The translations under genes and the position numbers were made by a program. This document shows, in pieces, positions 52,928 to 62,259 of a stretch of 64,000 nt of DNA (positions within the stretch are counted from its first letter, which is position 1; each line of letters begins with the position of its first letter). The notes below the pieces were generated by a model. That model was given only the letters and a program-made list of their open reading frames with translations. It ran no database searches and was not told the DNA's origin. The stretch is from Cyclobacteriaceae bacterium. GTDB lineage: Bacteria > Bacteroidota > Bacteroidia > Cytophagales > Cyclobacteriaceae. Location: the NCBI GenBank assembly GCA_028281285.1, contig JANQKF010000015.1, forward strand, positions 186,001 through 250,000. Direction: 5' to 3'.

Positions 52928-54040
52928 TCAAAAGAATTCTCGAATTTTCTCGAAGAACCCTTTCTCTCCTTTACCAGGTTGCGGCTGGAAGTTTTCAGAG
53001 GCTCTTAACTTTTCAAGGACCGCTTTTTCATCGCTGGACAGCTTTTTAGGTGTCCAAACATTCACGTGAATTAGCTCATCTCCTTTGCCATAGCCATTGA
53101 TATCTTTGATGCCCTTTCCTCTCAAACGAAGGATTTTCCCGCTCTGTGTACCCGGATCAATTTTGATGCGCACTTTGCCATCAATAGTTGGCACCTCTAC
53201 TTCAGACCCTAATGCAGCATCGACAAAATTCACATAGAGGTCGAATACCACATTATTCCCATCTCGTTTCAGTGTATCGTGCTCTTCTTCTTCAATAACG
53301 ATGAGTAAATCGCCCGGAGAGCCACCACCTGGAGCCATATTTCCCTTACCTGACATGGACAGTTGCATGCCGTCACTTACACCTGCAGGTATTTTGATCG
53401 GAATAACCTCTTCTTGCATTTCCAATCCCGTGCTATCTACTCCCGGAGGACGTTTATCAATTACTTTTCCGGAACCACTACAAGTATGACAAGTCGATGC
53501 TGATACCATTTGGCCAAGCATGGTATTAACCACTTTCTTTACTTGACCTGAGCCTCCACATGTAGGACAAGACTTAAACGTGACGCCATCTGCATTTACC
53601 AGGCGGTTCACTTTAATCTTCTTTTCTACACCGTTGGCAATCTCATCAAGACTAAGCTTCAGTTTGATACGAAGGTTGGTCCCCCTCCTTTGACGACTTC
53701 TACCGCCACCGCCTCCAAAGAAACTCTCAAACGGACTGCCACCTCCAAAAATATCTCCGAACTGTGAGAAGATATCTTCCATGTTCATTCCGCCACCCTG
53801 GCCACCAAAACCGCCTCGCATACCGTCATGACCAAAGCGATCATATTGAGCACGCTTCTCAGCATTACTTAAAACTTCATACGCTTCAGCAGCCTCTTTG
53901 AACTTCTCTTCAGCAGCTTTGTCGTCAGGATTCTTATCGGGGTGATATTTGATGGCAAGTTTTCTGTAGGCCTTTTTCAGCTCATCATCACTTGCCGACT
54001 TGCTTACCCCTAAAATATCGTAGTAGTCTCTCTTTGCCAT
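52928..54040 (-). CDS. dnaJ: chaperone protein DnaJ (with reduced zinc domain)
   Basis: 370 aa. J-domain with HPD at residues 33-35 ([11 protein letters not shown]), G/F linker ([20 protein letters not shown], 76-118), zinc region, then two beta domains ([18 protein letters not shown]) and the C-terminal dimer part. The zinc region keeps only two CxxCxGxG repeats (C158-C161 and C184-C187); the outer two, which hold zinc site I in canonical DnaJ, are gone. It stimulates DnaK ATP turnover. Follows grpE by 1 bp in a grpE-dnaJ operon. Confidence 0.97.
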   Translation of the reverse strand: MAKRDYYDILGVSKSASDDELKKAYRKLAIKYHPDKNPDDKAAEEKFKEAAEAYEVLSNAEKRAQYDRFGHDGMRGGFGGQGGGMNMEDIFSQFGDIFGGGSPFESFFGGGGGRSRQRRGTNLRIKLKLSLDEIANGVEKKIKVNRLVNADGVTFKSCPTCGGSGQVKKVVNTMLGQMVSASTCHTCSGSGKVIDKRPPGVDSTGLEMQEEVIPIKIPAGVSDGMQLSMSGKGNMAPGGGSPGDLLIVIEEEEHDTLKRDGNNVVFDLYVNFVDAALGSEVEVPTIDGKVRIKIDPGTQSGKILRLRGKGIKDINGYGKGDELIHVNVWTPKKLSSDEKAVLEKLRASENFQPQPGKGEKGFFEKIREFF

Positions 54041-54041
54041 T

Positions 54042-54617
54042 TTATGCGCCTATAACCACCTTGGCGAAGCGCACTACCTTATCTCCGAGGTAATAACCCT
54101 TTTCTACGGTGTCTACAATTTTCCCTTTAAGCTCTTCATCTCCCGGAAACTGCGTTATCGCCTCGTGAAGCTCTGCATCAAAATCGGCACCTTTTTCCGT
54201 GTCCATTACTTTCAAGCCCCGAGTTTCCAAAGTTTTAAACAGCTTACTATTTATAAGTTCGAAGCCTTCTTTGACGGCTTCAATATCTTCTTGTTTTTCA
54301 TTGGCTGCTTGTGCACGCTCAAAGTCATCTATGACAGCAAGTAGGTCAACAACGAGGTCTGAGGTTGCCACTTTTGTCAGTTCGAGTCTTTCTTTGGCAG
54401 TTCTTCTTCTGAAATTTTCGAACTCAGAATAAAGTCTTAAGTATTTGTCCTTCGCCTCGTTTAATTCAATTTTCAGCTTCTCTTCCGTGCTCAGCTCGAC
54501 AGTTTCTTCAGCCGTCATCTCTTCATTTTCAGCATTTTCAGTTGCCTCAAGTACATCTTGAGCTGATTCCTGCTCCTTGTTTTTTAAAGTCTCTTTTTTC
54601 TCCTTTTTCTTCGCCAT
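54042..54617 (-). CDS. grpE: GrpE nucleotide exchange factor
   Basis: 191 aa. Charged, disordered first 45 residues ([18 protein letters not shown]), a long helix ([32 protein letters not shown]), and the head with [32 protein letters not shown] and the final [20 protein letters not shown]. Exchanges ADP for ATP on DnaK. First in the operon with dnaJ and preceded by a sigma-54-like promoter equal in build to that of dnaK. Confidence 0.97.
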   Translation of the reverse strand: MAKKKEKKETLKNKEQESAQDVLEATENAENEEMTAEETVELSTEEKLKIELNEAKDKYLRLYSEFENFRRRTAKERLELTKVATSDLVVDLLAVIDDFERAQAANEKQEDIEAVKEGFELINSKLFKTLETRGLKVMDTEKGADFDAELHEAITQFPGDEELKGKIVDTVEKGYYLGDKVVRFAKVVIGA

Positions 54618-54648
54618 TGTATTACTGCTTCAAAAACATGTCGGAATC

Positions 54649-54665
54649 AGCAATTATGCTGCCAA
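54649..54665 (-). promoter_or_regulatory. sigma-54-like promoter of grpE-dnaJ
   Basis: Minus strand TTGGCAGCATAATTGCT: TGGCA(G)-N5-TTGCT with GG and GC 12 bp apart, a full match to the -24/-12 spacing. Start codon about 32 bp downstream of the -12 element. Confidence 0.65.
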
Positions 54666-54676
54666 GGGCAAATCAA

Positions 54677-54689
54677 TGTCATTATGACA
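54677..54689. promoter_or_regulatory. TGTCA/TGACA dyad upstream of grpE
   Basis: TGTCA-TTA-TGACA on the plus strand. Minus-strand arm AATGACATT ends 9 bp before TTGGCA, identical to the spacing before dnaK. Confidence 0.5.
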
Positions 54690-54868
54690 TGACCTTCTTT
54701 CTTCAAATTTCAGTAGGTTTTCATTAACACCGTATATCACTGATTTTTACCGACCATAACATCAACTTGATTGCTAGTCACTTAATATCCATCGAAGTAT
54801 TTGACCCTCGTTTGACTCGAAAGACTCAAAAGGAGTCATAAAAAGGATAGTAACATAAACTCAAAACC

Positions 54869-55996
54869 ATGAAGACCAACAAACTGAATAGGGTGACCTA
54901 TACTCTATTAGCGCTGCTATTGATTGGCGCTGCATCTTATGCACAAACTACTATCACCACTCCTAGAGCCGGGAGCCCGGCAGCCGAAGTAAAACAGACC
55001 ATCGGAATTTCAGACGTTACCGTGAGTTATTCACGACCTGCCGTGAATGGCAGAGAAGGAAAAATTTGGGGTCAGCTTGTTCCATATGGTTATACCAATC
55101 TCGGATTTGGAAATGGTGGTAATAACCCATGGCGAGCCGGAGCTAATGAAAACACGGTTATCTCATTTTCTCATGATGTGAAAGTCGAAGGACAAGATCT
55201 TTCCGCAGGAACTTACGGTTTGCACTTAGCGGTTTTCGAAAATGGTGATGCGGATGTGATCTTTTCTAACAACTCTACTTCCTGGGGTAGCTTTTGGTAC
55301 CAAGAAGAGGAAAATGCGCTTGTAGTAAAAGTAAAGTCTCAGGACAATGTATTTACAGAACGACTAACATTTGACTTTGTAAATGTGACATCAACTTCAG
55401 CAGATGTAGTATTGGACTGGGAAAACAAGCGCTTTCCGTTTAAGGTAGAATTTGCGGTTCACGACATCGTTGTGGAAAATGCCAAGAACCAAATGAGAAG
55501 TACACAAGGATTTGGTTTCCAGGGTCCGTTAAGTGCAGCTCAGTATTGTGTTAACAACAATGTCCATTTGGATCAGGCCTTAATCTGGGCGGATCAGGCG
55601 GTTAATGCTACCAAAAATGCAAATACACTCAGTGTAAAAGCACAAGTTCTTTTTGCCACAAACAAATCAGAAGAAGGTTATGCCGTGATGGACGAAATGT
55701 TGGATCATCCGACAGCTCAGCCAAATAATTACTATACCTACGGCACCAATTTGATCGCACAAGATCAGGATGAAAAAGCCTTAAAAGTATTTCAAAAGAT
55801 GATCAAAAAGTGGGAAGGAAATGTCTTTGCACAGCATGGACTTGCAAGAACCTACTCATCGATGGGTGACTTCAAGAAAGCACTGAAGTATGAAAAGCAA
55901 GTACTTGAAAATCCAGGTTTGCCTGCCAACAACAAGCCGGCAATCGAAAATTTCATTGCGAAATTGGAAAAAGGGGAGGACATCAACCCTAACTAG
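54869..55996 (+). CDS. DUF2911 domain secreted protein
   Basis: 375 aa, signal peptide (LLALLLIGAASYAQ). DUF2911 in residues 30-195: SPAAEVKQTIGISDVTVSYS, RPAVNGREGKIWGQLVPYG, WRAGANENTVISFS, LSAGTYGLHLAV, STSWGSFWYQEEEN. The remaining half is a TPR-like helical region (NTLSVKAQVLFATNKSEEGY, AQHGLARTYSSMGDFKKALK). Common in Bacteroidota envelopes, function unknown. A GC-rich hairpin follows. Confidence 0.9.
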   Translation: MKTNKLNRVTYTLLALLLIGAASYAQTTITTPRAGSPAAEVKQTIGISDVTVSYSRPAVNGREGKIWGQLVPYGYTNLGFGNGGNNPWRAGANENTVISFSHDVKVEGQDLSAGTYGLHLAVFENGDADVIFSNNSTSWGSFWYQEEENALVVKVKSQDNVFTERLTFDFVNVTSTSADVVLDWENKRFPFKVEFAVHDIVVENAKNQMRSTQGFGFQGPLSAAQYCVNNNVHLDQALIWADQAVNATKNANTLSVKAQVLFATNKSEEGYAVMDEMLDHPTAQPNNYYTYGTNLIAQDQDEKALKVFQKMIKKWEGNVFAQHGLARTYSSMGDFKKALKYEKQVLENPGLPANNKPAIENFIAKLEKGEDINPN

Positions 55997-56018
55997 TATA
56001 GTTGAACTTTTGAAAATG

Positions 56019-56046
56019 AGGCCTGTCAATGACGGGCCTTATTTGT
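56019..56046. terminator. bidirectional terminator between DUF2911 gene and obg
   Basis: AGGCCTGTC and GACGGGCCT pair over 9 bp with loop AAT, then TATTTGTTT on the plus strand; overlaps the obg stop codon. Confidence 0.7.
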
Positions 56047-57031
56047 TTATGGACTTCCAAATCAAATCCTTCAATTCGGTAAGTCCTTGATTAGCCACAG
56101 AAGAGATAAATAATGTTGAAACTCCCTTAGGTAGAAGCTCCTTCATTTCATTGATCATCTCCTCATCCAACATATCCGATTTAGAGATGGCCAAAAGTCT
56201 TTCTTTGTCAAGCAATTCGGGGTTGTACTTCTCCAATTCGTTGAGAAGTATCTGGTACTCTTTCTCAATGTCATCGGCATCTGCGGGTATAAGAAACAGG
56301 AGAATGGAATTTCGCTCGATATGACGAAGGAAGCGAATCCCTAATCCCTTGCCCTCTGCTGCTCCCTCAATAATTCCGGGAATATCGGCCATTACAAATG
56401 ACTTATGATCACGATAAGCCACTACACCTAAATTGGGTACGAGTGTGGTAAAGGGATAATCTGCTATTTCTGGTTTAGCAGCAGACAGCACGGAAAGAAG
56501 CGTTGATTTTCCAGCATTCGGAAAGCCTACCAAACCAACATCGGCAAGAAGTTTTAACTCAAGTACAAACCAACCCTCCTGTCCATCTTCACCCGGCTGG
56601 GCATACCGCGGTGTCTGATTTGTAGCCGTCTTGAAGTTTTCGTTGCCTAATCCACCCCGACCACCCTGGGCCAGAATCTTTTCCTCATCATGTTCATTGA
56701 TTTCAAAAAGAATCTCATTGGTTTCAGCATCCCTGGCCACCGTGCCCAAAGGTACCTCAAGTACAATATCTTCACCGTCAGAGCCGGTACTCCGTTGTCC
56801 GCTCCCGTTTTCACCATTACCAGCGATCACATGTTTTCTATACCTCAAGTGAAGCAACGTCCACATCTGGGTGTTGCCTTTGAGAACTATATGTCCTCCT
56901 CGGCCACCATTGCCTCCGTCAGGGCCTCCTTTAGGCACATGCTTCTCTCTTCGAAAATGCACCGAACCTGCTCCACCATTTCCAGAACGGCAGTGAATTC
57001 TTACATGATCGATGAAATTGGATTGTGCCAA
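56039..57031 (-). CDS. obg: GTPase Obg/CgtA
   Basis: 330 aa. Glycine-rich Obg fold ([36 protein letters not shown]), then the G domain: [20 protein letters not shown] (G1), [30 protein letters not shown] (G3), [10 protein letters not shown] (G4). No C-terminal OCT domain, as usual in Bacteroidota. Ribosome assembly (50S) and stress control. A terminator lies between it and the upstream adk. Confidence 0.97.
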   Translation of the reverse strand: MAQSNFIDHVRIHCRSGNGGAGSVHFRREKHVPKGGPDGGNGGRGGHIVLKGNTQMWTLLHLRYRKHVIAGNGENGSGQRSTGSDGEDIVLEVPLGTVARDAETNEILFEINEHDEEKILAQGGRGGLGNENFKTATNQTPRYAQPGEDGQEGWFVLELKLLADVGLVGFPNAGKSTLLSVLSAAKPEIADYPFTTLVPNLGVVAYRDHKSFVMADIPGIIEGAAEGKGLGIRFLRHIERNSILLFLIPADADDIEKEYQILLNELEKYNPELLDKERLLAISKSDMLDEEMINEMKELLPKGVSTLFISSVANQGLTELKDLIWKSINK

Positions 57032-57044
57032 AAGGTTTTGCTCT

Positions 57045-57076
57045 AAAAAACAATGATCGGGAAATACCCGACCATT
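57045..57076 (-). terminator. terminator of the M42-hpt-adk unit
   Basis: Minus strand AATGGTCGGG and CCCGATCATT pair (10 bp with a G-T/mismatch) around TATTT, followed by GTTTTTTAG. Between adk and obg. Confidence 0.8.
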
Positions 57077-57101
57077 CTCAAATTCTTATGTGTCGTGAAG
57101 T

Positions 57102-57677
57102 TTAGAAATGGCTATCCAATGCAGATGAAATATTTGCGAAGATCTCATCGATGGTACCTACTCCATCAATTTTACAATCTTTGCTCTGCCCGGCATAAAA
57201 CTCTGCAACCGGCACCGTTTTATTCAAGTACTCCTGGATACGGATATTGATCTTTTCCTCATTCTGATCGTCAGTACGACCTGAAGTTTTACCTCTTTCT
57301 AAAAGCCTTCTCTTCAACTCGTCCTGCGGAACATCAAGCATAACCATGCACGAAATTGCTGTAGACCTCTTATCTAAGAGCTTATCCAATGCTTCAGCTT
57401 GAGCTACAGTTCTTGGAAAACCATCGAAGATGAACCCTGCAGCTCCTTTTTGATTTTCGATGTGGTCGTCAACCATACCGATCACCACCTCATCAGGCAC
57501 CAATTTGCCATTGTCCATGTAGCTTTGGGCCAGTTTGCCCAATTCTGTTCCTTCTCCTAAATGTTTCCTGAAAAGGTCTCCAGTGGAGATGTGGTTTAGC
57601 CCATACTTCTCAATGATGTTTTCGCTCTGGGTTCCTTTACCCGCTCCCGGAGGGCCAAAAAGTACAATGTTTACCAT
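57102..57677 (-). CDS. adk: adenylate kinase (short lid form)
   Basis: 191 aa from ATG 57677; eight extra codons upstream are not conserved. G1 VLFGPPGAGKGTQSENI, AMP site ISTGDLFRKHL and GFIFDGFPRTVAQAEAL, lid RLLERGKTSGRTDDQNEE without zinc Cys, RIQEYLNKT. Converts ATP + AMP to 2 ADP in the cytoplasm. Follows hpt by 42 bp in a purine-metabolism group. Confidence 0.97.
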   Translation of the reverse strand: MVNIVLFGPPGAGKGTQSENIIEKYGLNHISTGDLFRKHLGEGTELGKLAQSYMDNGKLVPDEVVIGMVDDHIENQKGAAGFIFDGFPRTVAQAEALDKLLDKRSTAISCMVMLDVPQDELKRRLLERGKTSGRTDDQNEEKINIRIQEYLNKTVPVAEFYAGQSKDCKIDGVGTIDEIFANISSALDSHF

Positions 57678-57719
57678 ATATAAATGGATTAGAGTCGGCA
57701 AATATAGTGAAGGATCATT

Positions 57720-58259
57720 TCAGTCGTCCTTCAATTGATAAATATCTCTCAGATTACGCCCTTGAGCATCATAATCAAGCCCATAACCTACAACAAACCT
57801 GTCTGGAATCTCGAATCCGATATACTTCAGTGGCACATTTTCTTTCAAGCATTCTTTTTTGAAAAGTAATGTGGCCACTGCCAAAGAAGCCGGATTTTGT
57901 TTTGAGAGGTCAGCTAAAGCTCTTGACATAGTCAATCCCGTATCCACAATATCTTCAATAATCACAACGTGACGTCCTTCGATACTCTCTCTGAGACCTA
58001 AAAGCTGTTCAACATTGCCAGTGGTTTGGGTACTCTGATAAGAGGCCATTTTCACAAAGGTGATCTCACAAGGAATATTAATATTCTGAAGCAAGTCGCT
58101 CGCGAACATGAATGCCCCGTTTAAAACACCAATGAATAATATATCTTTCCCTTCATATTCTTCATTGATTTGAGCTGCAATTTCTTCTACACGATTCTGA
58201 ATTTGTGAAGCTCCCAGGTATTGAACAAAATGCCTATCGTGTACTTTAACTTCTTTCAT
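57720..58259 (-). CDS. hpt: hypoxanthine(-guanine) phosphoribosyltransferase
   Basis: 179 aa. PRPP loop VVIIEDIVDTGLTMSRAL, active-site loop region MASYQSTQTTGN, LFIGVLNGAFMFASDLL and the C-terminal IPDRFVVGYGLDYDAQGR typical for hypoxanthine enzymes. Salvages hypoxanthine or guanine to IMP/GMP. Starts 1 bp after the peptidase stop, so these two are co-transcribed. Confidence 0.96.
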   Translation of the reverse strand: MKEVKVHDRHFVQYLGASQIQNRVEEIAAQINEEYEGKDILFIGVLNGAFMFASDLLQNINIPCEITFVKMASYQSTQTTGNVEQLLGLRESIEGRHVVIIEDIVDTGLTMSRALADLSKQNPASLAVATLLFKKECLKENVPLKYIGFEIPDRFVVGYGLDYDAQGRNLRDIYQLKDD

Positions 58260-58260
58260 T

Positions 58261-59175
58261 TTAAAGGTGCTTCATTAATTCTTTGTACAGAGCAATCATG
58301 GTAAGGATATCATGCTTATGCACTTTCTCATCAGGGCTGTGAACATGGTCTTCCGGAGCTCCTACAAAACACCAATCAAATGGATAGGGTGAAAGCTGCA
58401 ATTCCCGGCCATCACTTGATCCTGCTCCCTCTACCTCAAGTTGATAATCAATTCCGGATTTAAATGCTACCTCAATCACTCTCTCAACAAAAGCCCTTCT
58501 TGGAATATTCCGGTCACGCATTGATATAGCGACACCTTGTCCGTGCAATACCCCATCGGTTACCCAAGTGATATCCGATATCAACGCCTGTCGGACCCCC
58601 CATTTCTCGTTGATCATCTTCGCTAAATAGGGGACCGAACCTCCTCCATGTTCTTCCCAGCAGGAAAAAACAATGACACCATCTTCCAGCGTTGCTGCGA
58701 GCTGAAGAGCATTGAACACTCCAAGTCGATTATCCAAATAACAGGATTGTACATAGTCATCGGTCTCTCGGAAATCAGGCTTAAAAGTAAGCTCCGTTCC
58801 TCGATCGATTCCTCGAGGAAACTTGTAGAACACATTTCCATCATTCTCGAGCAACTCGCATTCAATTGGCCCCATACTGTCGCGACCAACTAGTCGATAT
58901 CCTGATTTTGCTTTTGGTCCTCCTATCGGAACAAGCTGATCTTGATACCTGACTGTAAACCCTACGCTATCCATATGGGCAAAAACGGCCGTTCGAGGTT
59001 TTCCAAATTTCAAAATGATGCAGTCCTGAAGATCTTCGCCATGAAATACCTCGGGTGAGTTTTTCCATTTAGAGGAATGGGTCTCCACGTACTCAAGCAC
59101 GAAATTTTTCATGGCCACCTCATTTCCCGATGGTGCATGAATCTTACAAAGTTCTTTAAGGAGATTGAAGTCCAT
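58261..59175 (-). CDS. M42/M28-like metallo-aminopeptidase
   Basis: 304 aa. [15 protein letters not shown] (first zinc His/Asp), [16 protein letters not shown] (bridging Asp), [15 protein letters not shown] (Glu pair; M42 usually EEVG), LISDITWV and [13 protein letters not shown], then [19 protein letters not shown] with the last His. The frame PSGNE near the start and the chain length fit glutamyl-aminopeptidase/FrvX-type M42 enzymes. Cytosolic release of N-terminal residues from peptides. First gene of the unit with hpt and adk. Confidence 0.88.
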   Translation of the reverse strand: MDFNLLKELCKIHAPSGNEVAMKNFVLEYVETHSSKWKNSPEVFHGEDLQDCIILKFGKPRTAVFAHMDSVGFTVRYQDQLVPIGGPKAKSGYRLVGRDSMGPIECELLENDGNVFYKFPRGIDRGTELTFKPDFRETDDYVQSCYLDNRLGVFNALQLAATLEDGVIVFSCWEEHGGGSVPYLAKMINEKWGVRQALISDITWVTDGVLHGQGVAISMRDRNIPRRAFVERVIEVAFKSGIDYQLEVEGAGSSDGRELQLSPYPFDWCFVGAPEDHVHSPDEKVHKHDILTMIALYKELMKHL

Positions 59176-59265
59176 AATTGAATTTGCTCAAAAATAGAAT
59201 AAGGGTTCCAATATCATAGAGTTCAACAAATATTTAAACATGCGGTGTACATTATCGGAATAAAT

Positions 59266-59273
59266 TATCTTTG
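59266..59273 (+). promoter_or_regulatory. -7 box of the upp promoter
   Basis: TATCTTTG fits TAnnTTTG; lies 17 bp before ATG 59290 and inside the longer frame, which supports the shorter start. Confidence 0.5.
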
Positions 59274-59289
59274 GCATCCAATTCCAATA

Positions 59290-59928
59290 ATGTTCATTTT
59301 AAATCAACATAACTCCATTGCCAATCACTACTTGCGTGAGCTGAGAGATGTTGATATTCAAAAAGATCGGCTTCGATTTAGAAACAACCTTAAGCGATTA
59401 GGGTTCTTGCTTGGTTATGAGCTTTCAAAAAAGCTCAAGTACAATTCAGCATCCGTTCAGTCTCCACTTGACAAAGTTGAAGTAGATGTACTTACTGAGG
59501 AAGTGGTTGTCATCACCATAATGAGAGCTGGATTACCTTTTCAGGAAGGATTCCTTGAATTGTTTGATTCTGCCGATGCCGGCTTCGTTGGGGCTTGGAG
59601 AGAAGAAGGAGATGAAATTCAAATCGCTCTCAATTACCTCGCCAGTTGTGATTTGAATGAAAAAACGGTAATCATTGTTGACCCTATGCTTGCTACTGGT
59701 AAATCGTTGGTGAAGGCGGTAGAACACCTTTTAAAGAATGGGTCACCTAAATCATTGCACCTCGCTGCAGTGATTGCCGCACCAGAGGGAGTAAGCTATT
59801 TGAAGGAAAACCTAACATTAAATTATGAGTTGTGGGTCTGCGCTTTGGATGAAAAATTGGATAACAACTCGTATATCGTTCCTGGCTTAGGAGATGCCGG
59901 GGACTTGGCCTTTGGCACAAAACTATAA
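59290..59928 (+). CDS. upp: uracil phosphoribosyltransferase
   Basis: 212 aa from ATG 59290 (MFILNQHNSIANHYLREL); the longer frame starting at 59245 contains the promoter's -7 box and is rejected. Motifs: VVITIMRAGLPFQEGFLEL, IALNYLASCDL, the PRPP loop VIIVDPMLATGKSLVKAV and IVPGLGDAGDLAFGTKL at the end. Makes UMP from uracil. It is followed at 3 bp by the antiporter gene. Confidence 0.95.
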   Translation: MFILNQHNSIANHYLRELRDVDIQKDRLRFRNNLKRLGFLLGYELSKKLKYNSASVQSPLDKVEVDVLTEEVVVITIMRAGLPFQEGFLELFDSADAGFVGAWREEGDEIQIALNYLASCDLNEKTVIIVDPMLATGKSLVKAVEHLLKNGSPKSLHLAAVIAAPEGVSYLKENLTLNYELWVCALDEKLDNNSYIVPGLGDAGDLAFGTKL

Positions 59929-59931
59929 TAA

Positions 59932-60873
59932 ATGCTTCTAGACATTCTCATTTTACTGGTTGGACTAGCCACTCTGATACTTGGAGGTGAAGTGCTGGTT
60001 CGCAGTGCTTCGAGAATGGCATTAAGGTTTCAGGTAAGCACTTTGGTAGTTGGTCTTACCATAGTGGCATTCAGTACTTCAGCACCAGAATTATTGGTAA
60101 GCATCAAAGCGGCCTATAAAGGTGTCCCCGATTTTGCACTAGGCAATGTGGTTGGGTCCAACATATCAAATTTGGCTTTGGTTTTGGGCATTGCCGCAAT
60201 TGTTGGGAAAATTCCCATAGGAAAAATCACAGCCAGAAGGGATTGGCCAATGACTTTTGTTGCCTCAATCATTCTGTATCTCTTTTCCAGAGATGGTCAG
60301 CTGCAGCATTATGAAGGATACATTCTATTCTCCTTGCTCATTGTCTACCTGGTCTCTCTATTTATCTATACCCGTAAGGATCAGGTAAAGCTTGATGTCG
60401 AGAAACCCAGTGATGATGAAAGTCGCTTCGAGAAATTTAAAGATGGTGGCTTGATTGCCTTTGGGGGATTATGCCTCTACTTCGGATCGGAATGGTTTAT
60501 CATCGGGGGTGAATCATTAGCTACTGACCTCGGTGTCTCGGAACGAATCATTGGCTTGACCGTACTGGCTATTGGCACAAGCCTTCCCGAGCTCATAACG
60601 TCAATCATCGCAGCTAGAAAAGGAGATACAAATTTAGCACTGGGCAATTTACTCGGGTCGAATATTTTCAACATCTTTTCCATTCTAGGCATTACCACAA
60701 TCATTAAAGAACTGAATGTAAACCAAACCATTATAGATACGGATATGATTTGGATGCTAGCTTTAACTTTTGGCATCCTACCCCTAATGATTTTCCGTAA
60801 AAGACTTGGTACGATGGCAGGAGTAATTCTACTGTCATTTTATTGTGTTTATGTTTTTCTAATCCTGAGGTGA
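59932..60873 (+). CDS. calcium/sodium antiporter (CaCA, YrbG-like)
   Basis: 313 aa, ten membrane spans in two inverted halves. Alpha-repeats: VAFSTSAPELLVSIKAA and GNVVGSNISNLALVLG in the first half; TVLAIGTSLPELITSIIAA and GNLLGSNIFNIFSILG in the second. These carry the ion-site Glu and Asn. It exchanges Ca2+ for Na+ or H+ across the inner membrane. The last codon overlaps the following gene by one base. Confidence 0.95.
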   Translation: MLLDILILLVGLATLILGGEVLVRSASRMALRFQVSTLVVGLTIVAFSTSAPELLVSIKAAYKGVPDFALGNVVGSNISNLALVLGIAAIVGKIPIGKITARRDWPMTFVASIILYLFSRDGQLQHYEGYILFSLLIVYLVSLFIYTRKDQVKLDVEKPSDDESRFEKFKDGGLIAFGGLCLYFGSEWFIIGGESLATDLGVSERIIGLTVLAIGTSLPELITSIIAARKGDTNLALGNLLGSNIFNIFSILGITTIIKELNVNQTIIDTDMIWMLALTFGILPLMIFRKRLGTMAGVILLSFYCVYVFLILR

Positions 60874-61322
60874 TGCTTGAACAAATCGGGGCTTATTTTG
60901 GCATCTACTTACTCTGTTGCCTTAAGTCAATCTTCGGACCACTCCTTGGTCCTGCAGCTGGTATGAGCAAATTGGAGATTATCATTGTTACGGTAGCGGG
61001 TTTAATGACAAGTGTGGCCTTATTTACACTGGTAGGTGAAAGAATTAAAAAGAACATCATTCCTATATTTATTAAAAACCCTAAAAAATTCTCGCCATCA
61101 AGTAGGAAAATGGTTAGAATCTGGAAAAAATATGGAATTATTGGTACCTGCTTCCTGACACCATTAATTCTCTCTCCAGTGGGTGGATCACTGCTGGTTT
61201 CTTCAGTTGGTGCGCCTAGAAAACAGGTATTCTTCTATATGCTGGTATTTGGAATCTTTTGGGCCGTGGTCTGGACTTACTCCGTTGGCTGGTTGATCGA
61301 CATCGGGTTGATCAGGAAATAG
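60873..61322 (+). CDS. small membrane protein, SNARE/DedA- or small-multidrug-export-like
   Basis: 149 aa from ATG 60873, which overlaps the antiporter stop (TGATG). Three or four transmembrane helices: IYLLCCLKSIFGPLLGPAAG, IIIVTVAGLMTSVALFTLVG, GTCFLTPLILSPVGGSLL and VFFYMLVFGIFWAVVWTYSV, with a basic cytosolic loop (KNPKKFSPSSRKMVRIWKK). The arrangement with glycine/proline kinks resembles re-entrant loops of DedA/VTT or small multidrug export proteins (PF06695). Assignment uncertain. Ends 10 bp within the convergent serine dehydratase gene's 3' end. Confidence 0.7.
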   Translation: MLEQIGAYFGIYLLCCLKSIFGPLLGPAAGMSKLEIIIVTVAGLMTSVALFTLVGERIKKNIIPIFIKNPKKFSPSSRKMVRIWKKYGIIGTCFLTPLILSPVGGSLLVSSVGAPRKQVFFYMLVFGIFWAVVWTYSVGWLIDIGLIRK

Positions 61323-62220
61323 AATCTTCATCAGGCAGCATCTCTATATCCTGAATCAAAACTCTGTTGGAAATTGCTTTACCTGTTGTGGTAGCGGCCA
61401 ATCCTCCAAGGGCAGTTTCTTTGTAACGGGTTTCCATGCTTTGCCCAACTTCTCCCATTGCCTCCACACATTCGTCAACGGGAATCACAGCGCTCACGTC
61501 AGCAAGTGCAATTTGAGCAGAGCTATTCGCGATGGCAGCAGCACTCGCATTCCTTACAACACATGGTACTTCAACCAACCCAGCCACAGGATCACACACC
61601 AATCCAAGCATGCACTGAATCGTGATGGCAACTGCATTAAAGACCTGATCTACATTTCCGCCAAGGCAGTATACTATAGCCCCAGCACCCATCGCTGCTG
61701 CACTTCCTGTTTCTGCCTGGCAGCCTCCAACTGCCCCGGCAATGGAAGCCCTTTTTTCCATAATAAGAGCGATTCCAGCTCCAATCAGAAGCCCCTCCAT
61801 GATCTTCTTGTCTGGCACATCGTGGAGTTCTTGAAGAGTAACCATTACTCCAGGCAAAATGCCAGACGCACCAGCTGTGGGGGCCGCAACTACTCTTCCC
61901 ATGCAGGAGTTCACCTCTTTGGCAGCGAGGGCTCTAGAGATCAACAGTTGGAATTCCTTGGATAAAACAGGCGTAGGGTAAGCATGAACCTTCTTTGCTC
62001 CATTGTTAATCATCCCTGACCTGGAGATCATGTCCTCCGATAAACCGGTTTGGACAGCCTCTTTCATCACCTGATAAGCCGCTTCCAAGCCGGTCCAAAT
62101 CTCTTCTTCCGTTCGTTGCTTTTGTTCAACTTCGTACTCCAACACCGCCTCAAATAACTCCTGGTTATTTTCTGAACAGTATTCTTTCCAACCCCTGAAA
62201 TCCTCAAACAGAAAGCTCAT
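61312..62220 (-). CDS. L-serine ammonia-lyase, Fe-S type, alpha domain
   Basis: 302 aa, SDH_alpha only. The active-site and cluster residues can be seen: CMGRVVAAPTAGASGILPG, AGAVGGCQAETGSAAAMGAG, MLGLVCDPVAGLVEVPCVVR and ETALGGLAATTTGKAIS; three Cys in GGC, LVCD and VPCV bind the 4Fe-4S cluster. Turns L-serine into pyruvate and ammonia. The beta domain fused to it in E. coli SdaA is missing here and must be separate (or the enzyme is single-domain). Opposite strand to the small membrane protein, with a 10-bp tail-to-tail overlap. Confidence 0.9.
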   Translation of the reverse strand: MSFLFEDFRGWKEYCSENNQELFEAVLEYEVEQKQRTEEEIWTGLEAAYQVMKEAVQTGLSEDMISRSGMINNGAKKVHAYPTPVLSKEFQLLISRALAAKEVNSCMGRVVAAPTAGASGILPGVMVTLQELHDVPDKKIMEGLLIGAGIALIMEKRASIAGAVGGCQAETGSAAAMGAGAIVYCLGGNVDQVFNAVAITIQCMLGLVCDPVAGLVEVPCVVRNASAAAIANSSAQIALADVSAVIPVDECVEAMGEVGQSMETRYKETALGGLAATTTGKAISNRVLIQDIEMLPDEDSIS

Positions 62221-62259
62221 AGTACCTTTTTTGTAAAACTACATGAAATTAACCAAAGG

